A stretch of DNA of 64,000 nucleotides from Halomonas elongata (GTDB lineage Bacteria; Pseudomonadota; Gammaproteobacteria; Pseudomonadales; Halomonadaceae). Each line of letters starts with the position of its first letter. Position 1 is the first letter of the stretch. This document shows positions 18,603 to 27,635 of the stretch, piece by piece. The notes under the pieces are model-generated. The model saw nothing but the letters and a program-made list of their open reading frames with translations. It was not told where the DNA came from and searched no databases. A program made the translations under genes and the position numbers. The DNA lies in the NCBI RefSeq assembly GCF_029081005.1, contig NZ_JAJQTQ010000018.1, positions 1 through 64,000 of the forward strand. The letters are read 5' to 3'.

Positions 18603-19725
18603 TCACATCATGCGCCGCGCCTGCGCCGGTGCCCTGCTCGGCTTGACGATCATGCTGGCCCCCTCGACCCACGGCGATGAGGCGACAGCGGAACCGCTGA
18701 CCGTGCTCAGCTGGGGCGGCGCCTATGAGCGTGCCCAGCAGCGCGCCCTGTTCGATCCCTTCACCGAGGCCACAGGCATTCCGGTGGAGGTTCAACAGTA
18801 CGACGGCGGCATCGTCGAGCTGCGCCAGGCCGTGGCCGAAGGCGACGTGACCTGGGATTTGATCGACATGACCCGCAGCCAGGCCAAGGCCGCCTGCGCG
18901 GAGAACCTGCTCGAGCCGCTATCTCCCGAGCTGCTCGCTCCCGCGCCGGACGGCACTCCCGCCGCACGCGACTTCGTCGATGGTGCCCTGAACCGCTGCT
19001 CCATCACCCACTCGGTCTTCGCCACCGTCGTCGCCTATCGTCGCGATGCCTTCCCGGGCCGGCGGCCCACCGAGATCGCCGACCTCTTCGACCAGGAACG
19101 CTTCCCCGGTCCCCGCGCCCTGCAACGCACGCCCGCGGTCAACCTGGAGTGGGCACTGCTCTCCTACGGCGTGCCCCGGGAGGAAATCTATCGGCTGCTC
19201 AGCACACGCCGCGGACTGTCGCTCGCCTTCAAGCGAATCGACAGCCTCGAGAACCTGCATTGGTGGGAGGCCGGGGACGCCCCGGTGCGTCTGCTCGCCG
19301 AGGGGGAGGTGGTGATGGCCTCGGGCTACAACGGGCGCTTCTTCGACGCCATGATCAACCGTGACCTGCCCATCGAGATTCTCTGGGACGGACAGGTCCA
19401 GGAGCACGAAACCTGGGCCCTGCCCCGCGGTGCCGCTCATCCGGATGCCGCCCGCGAATTCATCCGCTTCGCCACCTCCAGCGAACGCCAGGCCGCCCTG
19501 GCCCGGCTCATCCCCTACGGTCCCTCGCGTCGCTCGGCGACCCTGCAGGTCACCACCCACCCCGACAGCGGCGTCGACATGCGCCTGCACATCCCCACCC
19601 ATCCGCTGAATGCCGAACGCGCCATCACCAAGGATGACGACTGGTACGCCCGCAGCCATACCCGTATCAACGACTACTTCCGGGATGCCCTGCTCGATGA
19701 GCGCGAGAATAGCGATTCCCCGTGA
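18589..19725 (+). CDS. PotD-like periplasmic substrate-binding protein (orphan)
   Basis: A 378-aa extracellular solute-binding protein of the spermidine/putrescine (PotD-like) group. A signal peptide occupies about residues 1-29. The mature N-terminus begins EPLTVLSWGGAYERAQQRAL, followed by FDPFTEATGIPVEV. A GGAGG site immediately precedes the ATG, which lies inside the end of the ClC gene. No ABC ATPase or permease gene is adjacent, so it either uses components encoded elsewhere or is a stand-alone sensor. The overlap with ClC suggests co-expression. Confidence 0.82.
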   Translation: MARVDHIMRRACAGALLGLTIMLAPSTHGDEATAEPLTVLSWGGAYERAQQRALFDPFTEATGIPVEVQQYDGGIVELRQAVAEGDVTWDLIDMTRSQAKAACAENLLEPLSPELLAPAPDGTPAARDFVDGALNRCSITHSVFATVVAYRRDAFPGRRPTEIADLFDQERFPGPRALQRTPAVNLEWALLSYGVPREEIYRLLSTRRGLSLAFKRIDSLENLHWWEAGDAPVRLLAEGEVVMASGYNGRFFDAMINRDLPIEILWDGQVQEHETWALPRGAAHPDAAREFIRFATSSERQAALARLIPYGPSRRSATLQVTTHPDSGVDMRLHIPTHPLNAERAITKDDDWYARSHTRINDYFRDALLDERENSDSP

Positions 19726-19879
19726 TCGGCCGGTTTCCGACATGACCCCGCGATATCCCATGCCCCTCTGACGGCCTGCCGCAAGTCCGCGGGACGGCCA
19801 TCGCTTACCGAACTCCGATGATCCTCTCCGCCGGCCAGACGATGGCCGTCTTGATCCATCATGGCGACGATGCTATTTT

Positions 19880-19907
19880 GAACTTGCATTTCAATTTTAT
19901 AGAACCA
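19880..19907. promoter_or_regulatory. KdgR-box-like operator upstream of kduI
   Basis: GAACTTGCATTTCAATTT partly matches the enterobacterial KdgR operator consensus. The bases from 19888 to 19907 closely match the sequence around the better KdgR box upstream of the kdgM-type gene (17 of 20 by eye from 22551). It lies 18-45 nt upstream of the kduI start. Binding by the IclR protein of this cluster is inferred. Confidence 0.5.
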
Positions 19908-19924
19908 CCGATTCCGGAGAACGC

Positions 19925-20761
19925 ATGGAGATTCGTCAGGCGATCCACAGCGAACATGCCAAGACCCTCGACACCCAGGGACTTCGTGACCAGTTCCTGA
20001 TTGAAGAGTTGTTCGTCGACAATCAGCTCAAGCTGGTATACAGCCACATCGATCGCATCATCATCGGAGGCGCCCAACCGGTTGGGGAAGCCGTGACCAT
20101 CCCCGCATCTCTTGGCCAGCAGACCGGAACCGATTTCTTCCTCGAGCGCCGCGAGCTCGGCACCATCAACATTGGCGGCCCGGGAACCGTGGTCGTAGAT
20201 GGCACGCGTCATGAGGTCAGCACCCACGAAGGTCTCTATATCGGCAAGGGTAGCCGTGATGTCCAGTTCGAAAGCCAGAACGCCGATAGCCCGGCCGCTT
20301 TCTACATGACTTGCGCGCCTGCTCACCAGGCATATCCGACTCGCAAGGTGACCCTCGAGGATGCATCGCCCCAGACTCTGGGCGACACAGCCAACAGCAA
20401 TCGCCGAACCATCTACAAGTACCTGGTGCCGGATGTGCTCCCCACCTGCCAGCTTCTGATGGGGATGACCCGCCTCGAGGAAGGCAGCCTGTGGAACACC
20501 ATGCCCTGTCATACTCATGAGCGACGCATGGAGGCCTATTTCTACTTTGACATGGCCGACGACAGCCTGGTCTTCCACATGATGGGGGAGCCCCAGGAGA
20601 CCCGGCACCTGGTCGTGCGCAACCGCCAGGCGGTTCTGTCTCCAAGCTGGTCGCTGCATTCCGGCGTAGGCACCGGCAGCTACACCTTCATCTGGGCCAT
20701 GGTCGGCGAGAACCAGACCTTCCCCGACATGGACCACGTTGCCATGTCGGAACTGCGCTGA
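19925..20761 (+). CDS. kduI: 5-dehydro-4-deoxy-D-glucuronate isomerase
   Basis: A 278-aa cupin-fold isomerase. KduI converts 5-keto-4-deoxyuronate (DKI), the product of unsaturated uronate breakdown, to 2,5-diketo-3-deoxygluconate (DKII). The metal-binding cupin motif is visible as [17 protein letters not shown], and [16 protein letters not shown] is family-typical. Length is as expected. It is followed after 17 nt by kduD, which uses its product, and preceded by a KdgR-box-like sequence. Confidence 0.95.
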   Translation: MEIRQAIHSEHAKTLDTQGLRDQFLIEELFVDNQLKLVYSHIDRIIIGGAQPVGEAVTIPASLGQQTGTDFFLERRELGTINIGGPGTVVVDGTRHEVSTHEGLYIGKGSRDVQFESQNADSPAAFYMTCAPAHQAYPTRKVTLEDASPQTLGDTANSNRRTIYKYLVPDVLPTCQLLMGMTRLEEGSLWNTMPCHTHERRMEAYFYFDMADDSLVFHMMGEPQETRHLVVRNRQAVLSPSWSLHSGVGTGSYTFIWAMVGENQTFPDMDHVAMSELR

Positions 20762-20778
20762 GCTGAAAGGAGGTCTCC

Positions 20779-21546
20779 ATGAGTCAGATGAGCCAGCTTT
20801 TCGATTTGAGCGGCAAGACCGCCATCGTCACCGGCAGCAACACCGGCCTGGGCCAGGGCATGGCGCTGGGCCTGGCCGGTGCAGGATGCAACATCGTGGC
20901 CGTCAACCGTCGCCCACCTGAAGAGACCCGACGACACGTCGAGGCGATGGGCGTGGCATTCTTGTCCGTGGAAGCCGACCTGGCCGACACGACGCCGATC
21001 GACGACATCCTCGCCCAGACCGAGGAACATTTCGGCGGTGCCGATATCCTGGTCAACAATGCCGGCATCATCCGCCGCGCGGATGCTCTGACGTTCACCG
21101 AACAAGACTGGGACGACGTCATGGACGTCAACATCAAGAACCTGTTCTTCCTTTCCCAGGCCTTCGCCCGGACCTGCATCGAAGGACAGCGGCGAGGCAA
21201 GATCATCAATATCGCCTCGATGCTGTCCTTCCAGGGGGGCATCAGGGTCCCTTCCTATACGGCTTCGAAGAGCGGCGTCCTGGGGGTGACCCGATTGATG
21301 GCAAACGAATGGGCCTCTCACGGCATCAACACCAATGCCATCGCTCCCGGCTATATGGCCACCAACAATACAGAAGCATTGCGCAACGACCCCGAGCGCA
21401 GTCGCGAGATCCTTGGCCGGATACCCGCCGGACGCTGGGGAGCTCCCGAAGACCTCGCCGGAGCCGCGGTATTTCTAGCCTCGGACGCGTCGAACTACGT
21501 CAACGGGCATACTCTTGCAGTAGATGGAGGGTGGCTGGCCAGATAG
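20779..21546 (+). CDS. kduD: 2-deoxy-D-gluconate 3-dehydrogenase
   Basis: A 255-aa short-chain dehydrogenase/reductase. The nucleotide-binding motif is VTGSNTGLGQGMALGLAGAG, with NNAGIIRR. The catalytic Ser/Tyr/Lys set is seen around NIASMLSFQGG and YTASKSGV. KduD reduces DKII to 2-keto-3-deoxygluconate with NADH. The C-terminal TLAVDGGWLAR is typical. A GAAAGGAGG ribosome site precedes the start. No KdgK or KdgA gene is in the window, so the last steps must be encoded elsewhere. Confidence 0.95.
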   Translation: MSQMSQLFDLSGKTAIVTGSNTGLGQGMALGLAGAGCNIVAVNRRPPEETRRHVEAMGVAFLSVEADLADTTPIDDILAQTEEHFGGADILVNNAGIIRRADALTFTEQDWDDVMDVNIKNLFFLSQAFARTCIEGQRRGKIINIASMLSFQGGIRVPSYTASKSGVLGVTRLMANEWASHGINTNAIAPGYMATNNTEALRNDPERSREILGRIPAGRWGAPEDLAGAAVFLASDASNYVNGHTLAVDGGWLAR

Positions 21547-21605
21547 CGCCCCATCCGATAGACCGGACGCAGCCTGTCGGCTGCGTCCGGCCGAGAGCGC
21601 GTTCA

Positions 21606-22415
21606 TCAGACAGCCAGGGAGCGGTCTTCGAAGGCATACTCGTGGCACCCCTGCCCCTCGGAAATGCGCTTGCCGGCCTCATGCAACAAGCGCACGTATT
21701 CGGCTCGTTTCTTTGTGTCATAGCGCACCACGGGGAATGACAGGCTCAAGGCGGCCACCGCATGGCCGAAACGGTCGAACACCGGAACCGACAGGCACCG
21801 CACACCAAGCTCGGCTTCTTCCCGATCCTCCGCCACACCCTCTTTTCTGATTTCGGGCAATTCGCCCATGACCGCTTCCACGCTGGTCAGGGTGTGTTCG
21901 GTATGGGGTTCGAAATCCACGGACTCGAGCACTTCCCTTGCCCGCTCCTGCTCCATCCAGGCCAGAAGCGTCTTCCCCATCGCCGTTGAATACACCGGGT
22001 TTCGACGACCGATACGCGACTGCATGCACAGATTGTACTGAGAACTGTACTTGTGGATGTACATGATCTGCCGGGGATCATCATCCAGAACCCCCAGATG
22101 GATCGCCTCGTGGGTCTCCTCGGAGAGCTTGCGCATTTCCACGTCGGCCAGGCGCGTCAAATCGACATGCTGCAGAGCAGAAGACCCCAGCTCGAAGAGC
22201 TTCAGGGTCAATGCATACTTCTCCGACTCTTCTTCCTGACTGACATAGCCCAGCTCTTTCATCGTCTGCAGGAAGCGATAGGCGGTGCTTTTCGATGTGA
22301 CAGCACGCTGGGAAAGCTCGGACAGGCCAATTTCCCTTTGCTCGGCCAACCCTTCGAGAATCCCGAACACCTTCATGACGGCGGCTACATTGTCGGGTTT
22401 TTGCGACGCTGCCAT
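21606..22415 (-). CDS. IclR-family regulator (KdgR-like)
   Basis: A 269-aa IclR regulator. The N-terminal winged helix spans about residues 10-75, with SELSQRAVTSKSTAYRFLQT. The C-terminal ligand domain includes YSTAMGKTLLAWM and RCLSVPVFDRFGHAVAALSL. Its place between kduID and the KdgM/TRAP genes and the KdgR-like boxes nearby suggest it is the KdgR equivalent, repressing uronate-catabolic genes until an intermediate such as KDG appears. It is transcribed divergently from the porin gene. Confidence 0.88.
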   Translation of the reverse strand: MAASQKPDNVAAVMKVFGILEGLAEQREIGLSELSQRAVTSKSTAYRFLQTMKELGYVSQEEESEKYALTLKLFELGSSALQHVDLTRLADVEMRKLSEETHEAIHLGVLDDDPRQIMYIHKYSSQYNLCMQSRIGRRNPVYSTAMGKTLLAWMEQERAREVLESVDFEPHTEHTLTSVEAVMGELPEIRKEGVAEDREEAELGVRCLSVPVFDRFGHAVAALSLSFPVVRYDTKKRAEYVRLLHEAGKRISEGQGCHEYAFEDRSLAV

Positions 22416-22539
22416 AGCCCCACCCCTCGTTTCACAAAAATTGGAATCATGGTCTGAATTTAACGCAAAACGCTTCCCATCGCTACCTGTCTCGTGTCAT
22501 CGACCCGTCCAGGACGCCTATAGCACCGACCAAAGTATA

Positions 22540-22559
22540 AAAGAAACACCATTTCATTT
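22540..22559. promoter_or_regulatory. KdgR box between the IclR gene and the porin gene
   Basis: AAAGAAACACCATTTCATTT matches 19 of 20 positions of the enterobacterial KdgR consensus AATRAAAYRNYRTTTYATTT. It lies in the 286-nt divergent intergenic region between the IclR gene and kdgM, so it could control both. No other clear signal was recognised in that stretch. Confidence 0.65.
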
Positions 22560-22701
22560 TTATAGGAACATTGTTACTTTTTTAGTGGCCCAAGGGATTG
22601 AAACGTGGAAAGCGACATTTCCCGCCACGTGGACCCGGCAAGGACACCCCCCCTTTCGGCCCGATCAGGACAATTCACACAAAACCAACAATGGAGCTGA
22701 C

Positions 22702-23442
22702 ATGCGAGCCACATACCCGTCGAGATGGTTCATCGGTACCGCCACAGCCTGCATGACGATGTTTCTGGCAGGACCGTCTCTCGCTGCCGACGACATCCTG
22801 ACGATGAAACTGGAACATACCACCAATAGTCATGCCCTGACGCTCCCCAAGGTGGCGGTCACCCGTGTCTTTGATGACACCTCCTCCCTGACACTTGAAA
22901 AATCCTGGTACTGGCAGGAAGGTGTACATGAAAGTGGCTGGCCAAAACACGACGAAGGCTTCGTCAACTACGCCTTTCCTTCCTATAATCTGGGCGCAGA
23001 TAACCGGTGGTCATTGACACCGCAGCTGGGTGCAAAGTTCCGCTCGAATCTAACGCGTGCCCTGGCTGCCATCAAAGTAGGTTATCAAGGCGATGGCTGG
23101 AGTCTTTCCGGACGTTACCGCTACGAACAGGAAACGACTCATGAAACAGCTAAAGAAGGCACGGCGGGCAGGATAGACCTGTATGCCAGTTATGATATCA
23201 ACGATGACTGGATGCTCCTTTACAACCCTCATTACCACTTCAAGCATGAAGATGATTCACCCGATTTTGGCACCGGGGATCGTGACTATCTCGAACAGGA
23301 ATTTCTTGTATTCCATACGCTCGATGCCAAAAACACGCTTTTCGGGGGCTATATTCGCCGGGACAAGAATAGCGACCAAGCGTCGATGGATCCTGGGCAG
23401 CGCAACAGCTCCTGGCTGATTGGCTATCAGCACAAATTCTAG
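22702..23442 (+). CDS. KdgM-type oligogalacturonate porin
   Basis: A 246-aa outer-membrane beta-barrel protein. A signal peptide covers about residues 1-29, with probable cleavage after SLA. The mature part has alternating aromatic strands such as SLSGRYRYEQET and WMLLYNPHYHF, and ends in Phe (YQHKF), the usual barrel-assembly signal. KdgM porins admit acidic oligosaccharides such as oligogalacturonates. The start follows GGAG at close spacing. A KdgR box lies 143 nt upstream. Confidence 0.85.
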   Translation: MRATYPSRWFIGTATACMTMFLAGPSLAADDILTMKLEHTTNSHALTLPKVAVTRVFDDTSSLTLEKSWYWQEGVHESGWPKHDEGFVNYAFPSYNLGADNRWSLTPQLGAKFRSNLTRALAAIKVGYQGDGWSLSGRYRYEQETTHETAKEGTAGRIDLYASYDINDDWMLLYNPHYHFKHEDDSPDFGTGDRDYLEQEFLVFHTLDAKNTLFGGYIRRDKNSDQASMDPGQRNSSWLIGYQHKF

Positions 23443-23450
23443 TCACCCTG

Positions 23451-23475
23451 GGCATGGGAATGTTTTTCCCATGCC
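23451..23475 (+). terminator. Hairpin between porin and dctQ genes
   Basis: A perfect 10-bp stem, GGCATGGGAA/TTCCCATGCC, with loop TGTTT lies 8 nt after the porin stop codon. There is no trailing T-run, so it may act as an RNA-stabilising or attenuating hairpin rather than a full terminator. Confidence 0.5.
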
Positions 23476-23555
23476 ACAATCGACTTCAACCAGAGAGCAA
23501 AATGACCTACAAAACCTGACAGTGGCATGAAAAGTTAAAGCCCAGGAGAGGAAGC

Positions 23556-24041
23556 ATGCAAAAAGTACGAACCGCAATTGATCGAAGCCTCCAGACTGTT
23601 TGTTGCTTTCTGTTCATGGTGATGGTGGTAACTGCCAGCTGGCAGGTCATCAGTCGTTATGTTCTCAACAGCCCCAGCACAATCTCGGAAGCCTTTCTTC
23701 GCTGTTCCTTGATATGGCTGTCGATGCTCGCTATCGCCTATGTTGCGGGGCGTCGAGAGCACGTAAGCTTGACACTGTTTACCGACAGGCTGACCGGAAC
23801 ATGGAAAGTTGCATCTAATCTTTTGACAGAAATCCTGTTCATTGTCTTTGCAGCCTTTGTGATGATACATGGTGGATTTCAAGCAGCATCCAACACGATG
23901 TCCCAGATATATCCCATGCTCAACATCCCGAAAGGCTTGATTTACCTTTCACTCCCCGTTTCCGGATCTATCATCGTTGTTTACTGCCTTCTTAACTGCT
24001 TGAAAATATACAAAAATTCACAGATTTCCAGGAGTCAGTAA
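23556..24041 (+). CDS. dctQ: TRAP transporter small membrane subunit
   Basis: A 161-aa membrane protein with four predicted helices. This is the DctQ-type small subunit of a tripartite ATP-independent periplasmic transporter. SWQVISRYVLNSPSTISEAF is the family-typical N-terminal region. It ends 2 nt before the large-subunit gene. With DctM and the DctP-like protein at 26570 it forms a complete TRAP system, inferred here to take up unsaturated uronate oligomers. Confidence 0.92.
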   Translation: MQKVRTAIDRSLQTVCCFLFMVMVVTASWQVISRYVLNSPSTISEAFLRCSLIWLSMLAIAYVAGRREHVSLTLFTDRLTGTWKVASNLLTEILFIVFAAFVMIHGGFQAASNTMSQIYPMLNIPKGLIYLSLPVSGSIIVVYCLLNCLKIYKNSQISRSQ

Positions 24042-24043
24042 CC

Positions 24044-25342
24044 ATGATGGTGGATGCAGGTCTCGTTCTCATCTTGTCTTTCATTGGGCTCCTCATCATT
24101 GGGGTACCAATTGGAATTTGTATCGCAGCTTCTTCGGCAATAACGATACTTCTTGAGTTACCAGCAGATATTGCCATTTTCACAACGGCACAGAAAATGG
24201 CATCGAGTCTGGATAGTTTTACTCTGCTGGCTGTGCCCTTCTTCATTCTCTCCGGTGTTCTCATGAACAATGGAGGAATTGCCCTTCGTCTGGTAAATTT
24301 TGCCAAGCTCTTCAGTGCAGGCATTCCTGGGTCATTGGCGCACACCAACATTGTAGGCAATATGATGTTTGGGGCGATTTCAGGATCCGCGATTGCCGCA
24401 TCAACCTCTATCGGGGGCGTCATGGTCCCCATGAGTGAAAAGGAAGGTTATAGCCGACCATTCTCTGCATCCGCCAATATCGCCTCGGCACCTACGGGCA
24501 TGCTGATTCCTCCGACAACCTCCTTTATTCTCTATGCACTGGCCAGCGGCGGTACCTCAATTTCAGCCCTATTTGCCGGTGGCCTCGTAGCGGGTTGTCT
24601 ATGGGGTGCCGGTTGCATCCTGGTTGCCCTGGTCATCGCAAAGTATCGGAACTACACGGTGAGGCTGGACCTGCGTGAAAATTCGATCAAGACTGTCGTC
24701 CTTCAGGCGCTCCCCAGCCTTCTGCTCATTGCCATCATCATTGGCGGTATCGTATTTGGTATCTTCACGGCTGTTGAGGCATCTGCCATTGCCGTCATTT
24801 ACACGATATTCTTGACCGTCGTCGTCTACCGGACCATTGGTCTACGCGCTTTCATCGACTCATTGATCAAGGCCACCGAGACGACCGGCGTTATCATGTT
24901 CCTCCTTGCAGCCTCTTCAGCCATGTCATTCGCCATGTCCATCACGGGGTTGCCCACAGCGATCAGCTCCGCCATTCTCGGTTTTTCCGACAACCCTGCT
25001 GCCATATTGTTGATCATCACCGCTTTACTGCTGGTTATCGGGTGCTTCATGGATATTGGCCCGGCCATCTTGATCTTCACTCCGATTCTTCTACCCATCA
25101 CATCTGCAATTAATATCGATCCGATACATTTCGGGATCATCATGGTATTCAATCTTTGTATTGGAACGATTACGCCACCTGTTGGAACTGGGCTGTTCAT
25201 TGGTGCCGGCATCGCCAAGGAGAAAGTCGAGAATCTGCTTATCCCTCTCCTGCCCTTTTACCTGGTCATCCTTGCAGTCCTGCTACTCATCACCTTCATA
25301 CCGGAAATCACGCTATTCCTTCCCATGATGATGGGCCTCTAA
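24044..25342 (+). CDS. dctM: TRAP transporter large membrane subunit
   Basis: A 432-aa DctM-type subunit with about 12 transmembrane helices. GAISGSAIAASTSIGGVMVP and GMLIPPTTSFILYALASGG are conserved sites of this family, and FNLCIGTITPPVGTGLFIGA closes the second repeat. It provides the Na+-coupled transport path and works with DctQ and the periplasmic DctP. It is co-transcribed with dctQ (2-nt gap) and followed after 28 nt by the GH105 hydrolase gene. Confidence 0.94.
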   Translation: MMVDAGLVLILSFIGLLIIGVPIGICIAASSAITILLELPADIAIFTTAQKMASSLDSFTLLAVPFFILSGVLMNNGGIALRLVNFAKLFSAGIPGSLAHTNIVGNMMFGAISGSAIAASTSIGGVMVPMSEKEGYSRPFSASANIASAPTGMLIPPTTSFILYALASGGTSISALFAGGLVAGCLWGAGCILVALVIAKYRNYTVRLDLRENSIKTVVLQALPSLLLIAIIIGGIVFGIFTAVEASAIAVIYTIFLTVVVYRTIGLRAFIDSLIKATETTGVIMFLLAASSAMSFAMSITGLPTAISSAILGFSDNPAAILLIITALLLVIGCFMDIGPAILIFTPILLPITSAINIDPIHFGIIMVFNLCIGTITPPVGTGLFIGAGIAKEKVENLLIPLLPFYLVILAVLLLITFIPEITLFLPMMMGL

Positions 25343-25370
25343 TTTAAAAATCAAAACATGAGAGAACGAT

Positions 25371-26510
25371 ATGAAAACATTTAGCGTCAAGCACAGTCCG
25401 ATCCTGAGGCAAGAAGAGCGCTTCATCTCCAGGGATGATGTTACGGAATTGATCAAGAAGACCATCGACAACCTGGTCAATATACAGGACGAGACCGGCG
25501 AGTTCCTGCTTCATCTTGATGATGGCCGAACCATAGACACGAAAGGATGGGCTGGTTGGGAATGGACCCACGGTATCGGCCTGTACGGTATCTACAAGTA
25601 CTACGAGCAAACCGACGATACCGAAGCACTGGCCATCATCGATGTTTGGTTCCGCAACCGCTTTGCCGAGCGACTGGCCACCAAGAATGTCAATACCGTG
25701 TGTCCCTTCCTGACCCTCGCCTATCGCTACGAGGAAACGGGTCGCAAGGAGTGGTTGCCGTACCTGCAGGCCTGGGCGGATTGGGTCATGCACGATATGC
25801 CGCGCACTGACAAGGGTGGTCTACAGCACGTCGTCTACAACAGCGAGAACCATCAGCAGCTGTGGGACGACACCTTGATGATGAGCGTGCTGCCGTTGGC
25901 CAAGATTGGACGGCTCCTCGATAGACAGGACTACGTGGAAGAGGCGAAATACCAGTTTCTGGTACACATCCAGTATCTCATGGATCGGGAGACGGGCGCC
26001 TGGTTCCATGGCTGGACGTTCGAGGGCAATCATAACTTCGCCAAGGCTCGCTGGGCGCGTGGCAATAGTTGGTTGACGATCGTCATTCCCGAGTTTCTTG
26101 AGCTCCTCGACCTATCTCCTCACGACCCCATTCGACGTTTTCTCATCCAGGTCCTGGAGTCCCAGGTCGAGATACTGACCCAGTGGCAATCGGAATCCGG
26201 TCTATGGCATACGCTGCTTGACGATCCATCCTCCTACCTTGAGGCATCGGCAACGGCCGGCTTTGCGTATGGCATTCTCAAGGCGGTCCGGATGCGTTAT
26301 CTCGATGCCTCCTACTACGAAGTAGCCGAAAAAGCCACCAAGAGTGTCATTCAGCACATCACCCCGGATGGTGAGTTGGCGCAAGTCTCTTTCGGCACCG
26401 CCATGGGAGACGACCTCGACTATTACCGAACCATCCCTTTGACCTCCATGCCCTATGGCCAGGCCATGGCAATCTTGTGCCTCTCCGAATACTTGAGGAC
26501 ATACTTGTAG
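25371..26510 (+). CDS. Unsaturated glycuronyl hydrolase (GH105, YteR-like)
   Basis: A 379-aa alpha/alpha-barrel glycoside hydrolase of the GH88/GH105 type. The catalytic aspartate is expected in WDDTLMMSVLP. WTHGIGLYGIYKYYE and ARGNSWLTI are also typical. It lacks a signal peptide, so it should act in the cytoplasm on imported oligosaccharides, removing the terminal 4,5-unsaturated uronate. The released sugar becomes the KduI substrate after spontaneous rearrangement. Placement between TRAP genes ties import to cleavage. GH105 rather than GH88 is chosen on overall likeness to YteR. Confidence 0.88.
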   Translation: MKTFSVKHSPILRQEERFISRDDVTELIKKTIDNLVNIQDETGEFLLHLDDGRTIDTKGWAGWEWTHGIGLYGIYKYYEQTDDTEALAIIDVWFRNRFAERLATKNVNTVCPFLTLAYRYEETGRKEWLPYLQAWADWVMHDMPRTDKGGLQHVVYNSENHQQLWDDTLMMSVLPLAKIGRLLDRQDYVEEAKYQFLVHIQYLMDRETGAWFHGWTFEGNHNFAKARWARGNSWLTIVIPEFLELLDLSPHDPIRRFLIQVLESQVEILTQWQSESGLWHTLLDDPSSYLEASATAGFAYGILKAVRMRYLDASYYEVAEKATKSVIQHITPDGELAQVSFGTAMGDDLDYYRTIPLTSMPYGQAMAILCLSEYLRTYL

Positions 26511-26569
26511 CATTCCCTTGGCCCTGTTGGGCCATGAACTCACCAACAAATCCAAAGAAAGGAGACATC

Positions 26570-27571
26570 ATGACCATACCAGCTCACAAAAAGACACTGA
26601 TCGCCGCAACACTCGCCACCCTGACATTGGGAACATCAGCGGCATATGCCGAGAATAGCGTCACTCTCAAGCTGGCCTATGCCCAGAACTCTCAACCCGT
26701 CAAGGACGCCCTCGCCAAGTTTGGCTCCCTTGTCGAGGAAAAGTCAGGTGGATCTATCAGTGTCACCTACTTCCCGGATAGCCAGTTGGGCGGAGAAAGC
26801 GAGCTCGTCGAGCTTCTACAGACTGGTGCGATCGACATGACCAAGGTATCCGGTGGCCTGATGGGAAGTTTTTCACCACTCTACAGCGTTTTCTCCATGC
26901 CTTACCTATTCGATGGAGAGACACATTTTCATAACGTGATGAACAATCCCGACATCATGGATGACGTATACCAATCGACGAAGGATCAGGGGTTCGTCGG
27001 TGTCGGCTGGTACGACTCTGGCCAACGCAACTTTTATACAAAGGACGATCCAATCAATGGTGTGTCTGACCTGGAAGGCAAGAAGATTCGGGTCATGCAA
27101 AGTGAAAAGTCCGTCAATACCATGGAGCTCCTTGGGGCTTCACCTGTCGTGATGGCCCAGGAGGAAGTATATACCGCTCTACAACAGGGTATTCTGGATG
27201 GCGCGGAAAACAATGAATTTGCCCTTACGACTGCACGCCATGGTGAGGTTGTCGATTACTATACCCTTGACGGTCATACGCGGATTCCCGACATCATCCT
27301 GTTCAACAGCAATACGCTTTCCAGCTTGACGGACTCTCAGCGAGAAGCCGTCATGTCGGCTATCGATGAATCGACTGAATTCCAACTGGAGAAGTGGTCT
27401 CAGTCTGTCGAGGAAGCGAGAAACAGTATCAAGGATGAATTCAACGTCGAGATCAACGAAGTTGATATCGCCCCCTTCCAGGAGGCCGTGCAGCCGATGT
27501 ACGACGACCTCGAAAGTCATCCAGAGCAATATTCGCTTTACCAGAAGATCAGAGATTCCGTCAGCAACTGA
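26570..27571 (+). CDS. dctP: TRAP transporter periplasmic binding protein
   Basis: A 333-aa DctP-family solute-binding protein. The signal peptide ends around AYA-E (residues 26-28). Family markers include FPDSQLGGESELVELLQTGA, YTKDDPINGVSDLEGKKIRV and LQQGILDGAENN; the binding-site arginine is expected in GKKIRV. The AAAGGAGACATC site fixes the start at 26570. It completes the TRAP system with the upstream dctQM genes. It is followed by a strong 13-bp hairpin. Confidence 0.93.
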   Translation: MTIPAHKKTLIAATLATLTLGTSAAYAENSVTLKLAYAQNSQPVKDALAKFGSLVEEKSGGSISVTYFPDSQLGGESELVELLQTGAIDMTKVSGGLMGSFSPLYSVFSMPYLFDGETHFHNVMNNPDIMDDVYQSTKDQGFVGVGWYDSGQRNFYTKDDPINGVSDLEGKKIRVMQSEKSVNTMELLGASPVVMAQEEVYTALQQGILDGAENNEFALTTARHGEVVDYYTLDGHTRIPDIILFNSNTLSSLTDSQREAVMSAIDESTEFQLEKWSQSVEEARNSIKDEFNVEINEVDIAPFQEAVQPMYDDLESHPEQYSLYQKIRDSVSN

Positions 27572-27582
27572 TTCTTCCCGAC

Positions 27583-27613
27583 GAGATATTGCCAGCACGC
27601 CTGGCAATATCTC
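27583..27613 (+). terminator. 13-bp perfect hairpin after dctP
   Basis: GAGATATTGCCAG and CTGGCAATATCTC form a perfect 13-bp stem around a 5-base loop (CACGC), starting 12 nt after the dctP stop codon. Only TTTC follows, so termination may be partial. That would lower expression of the isomerase gene that starts 23 nt later. Confidence 0.6.
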
Positions 27614-27635
27614 TTTCAACACTCGACACATCAGC

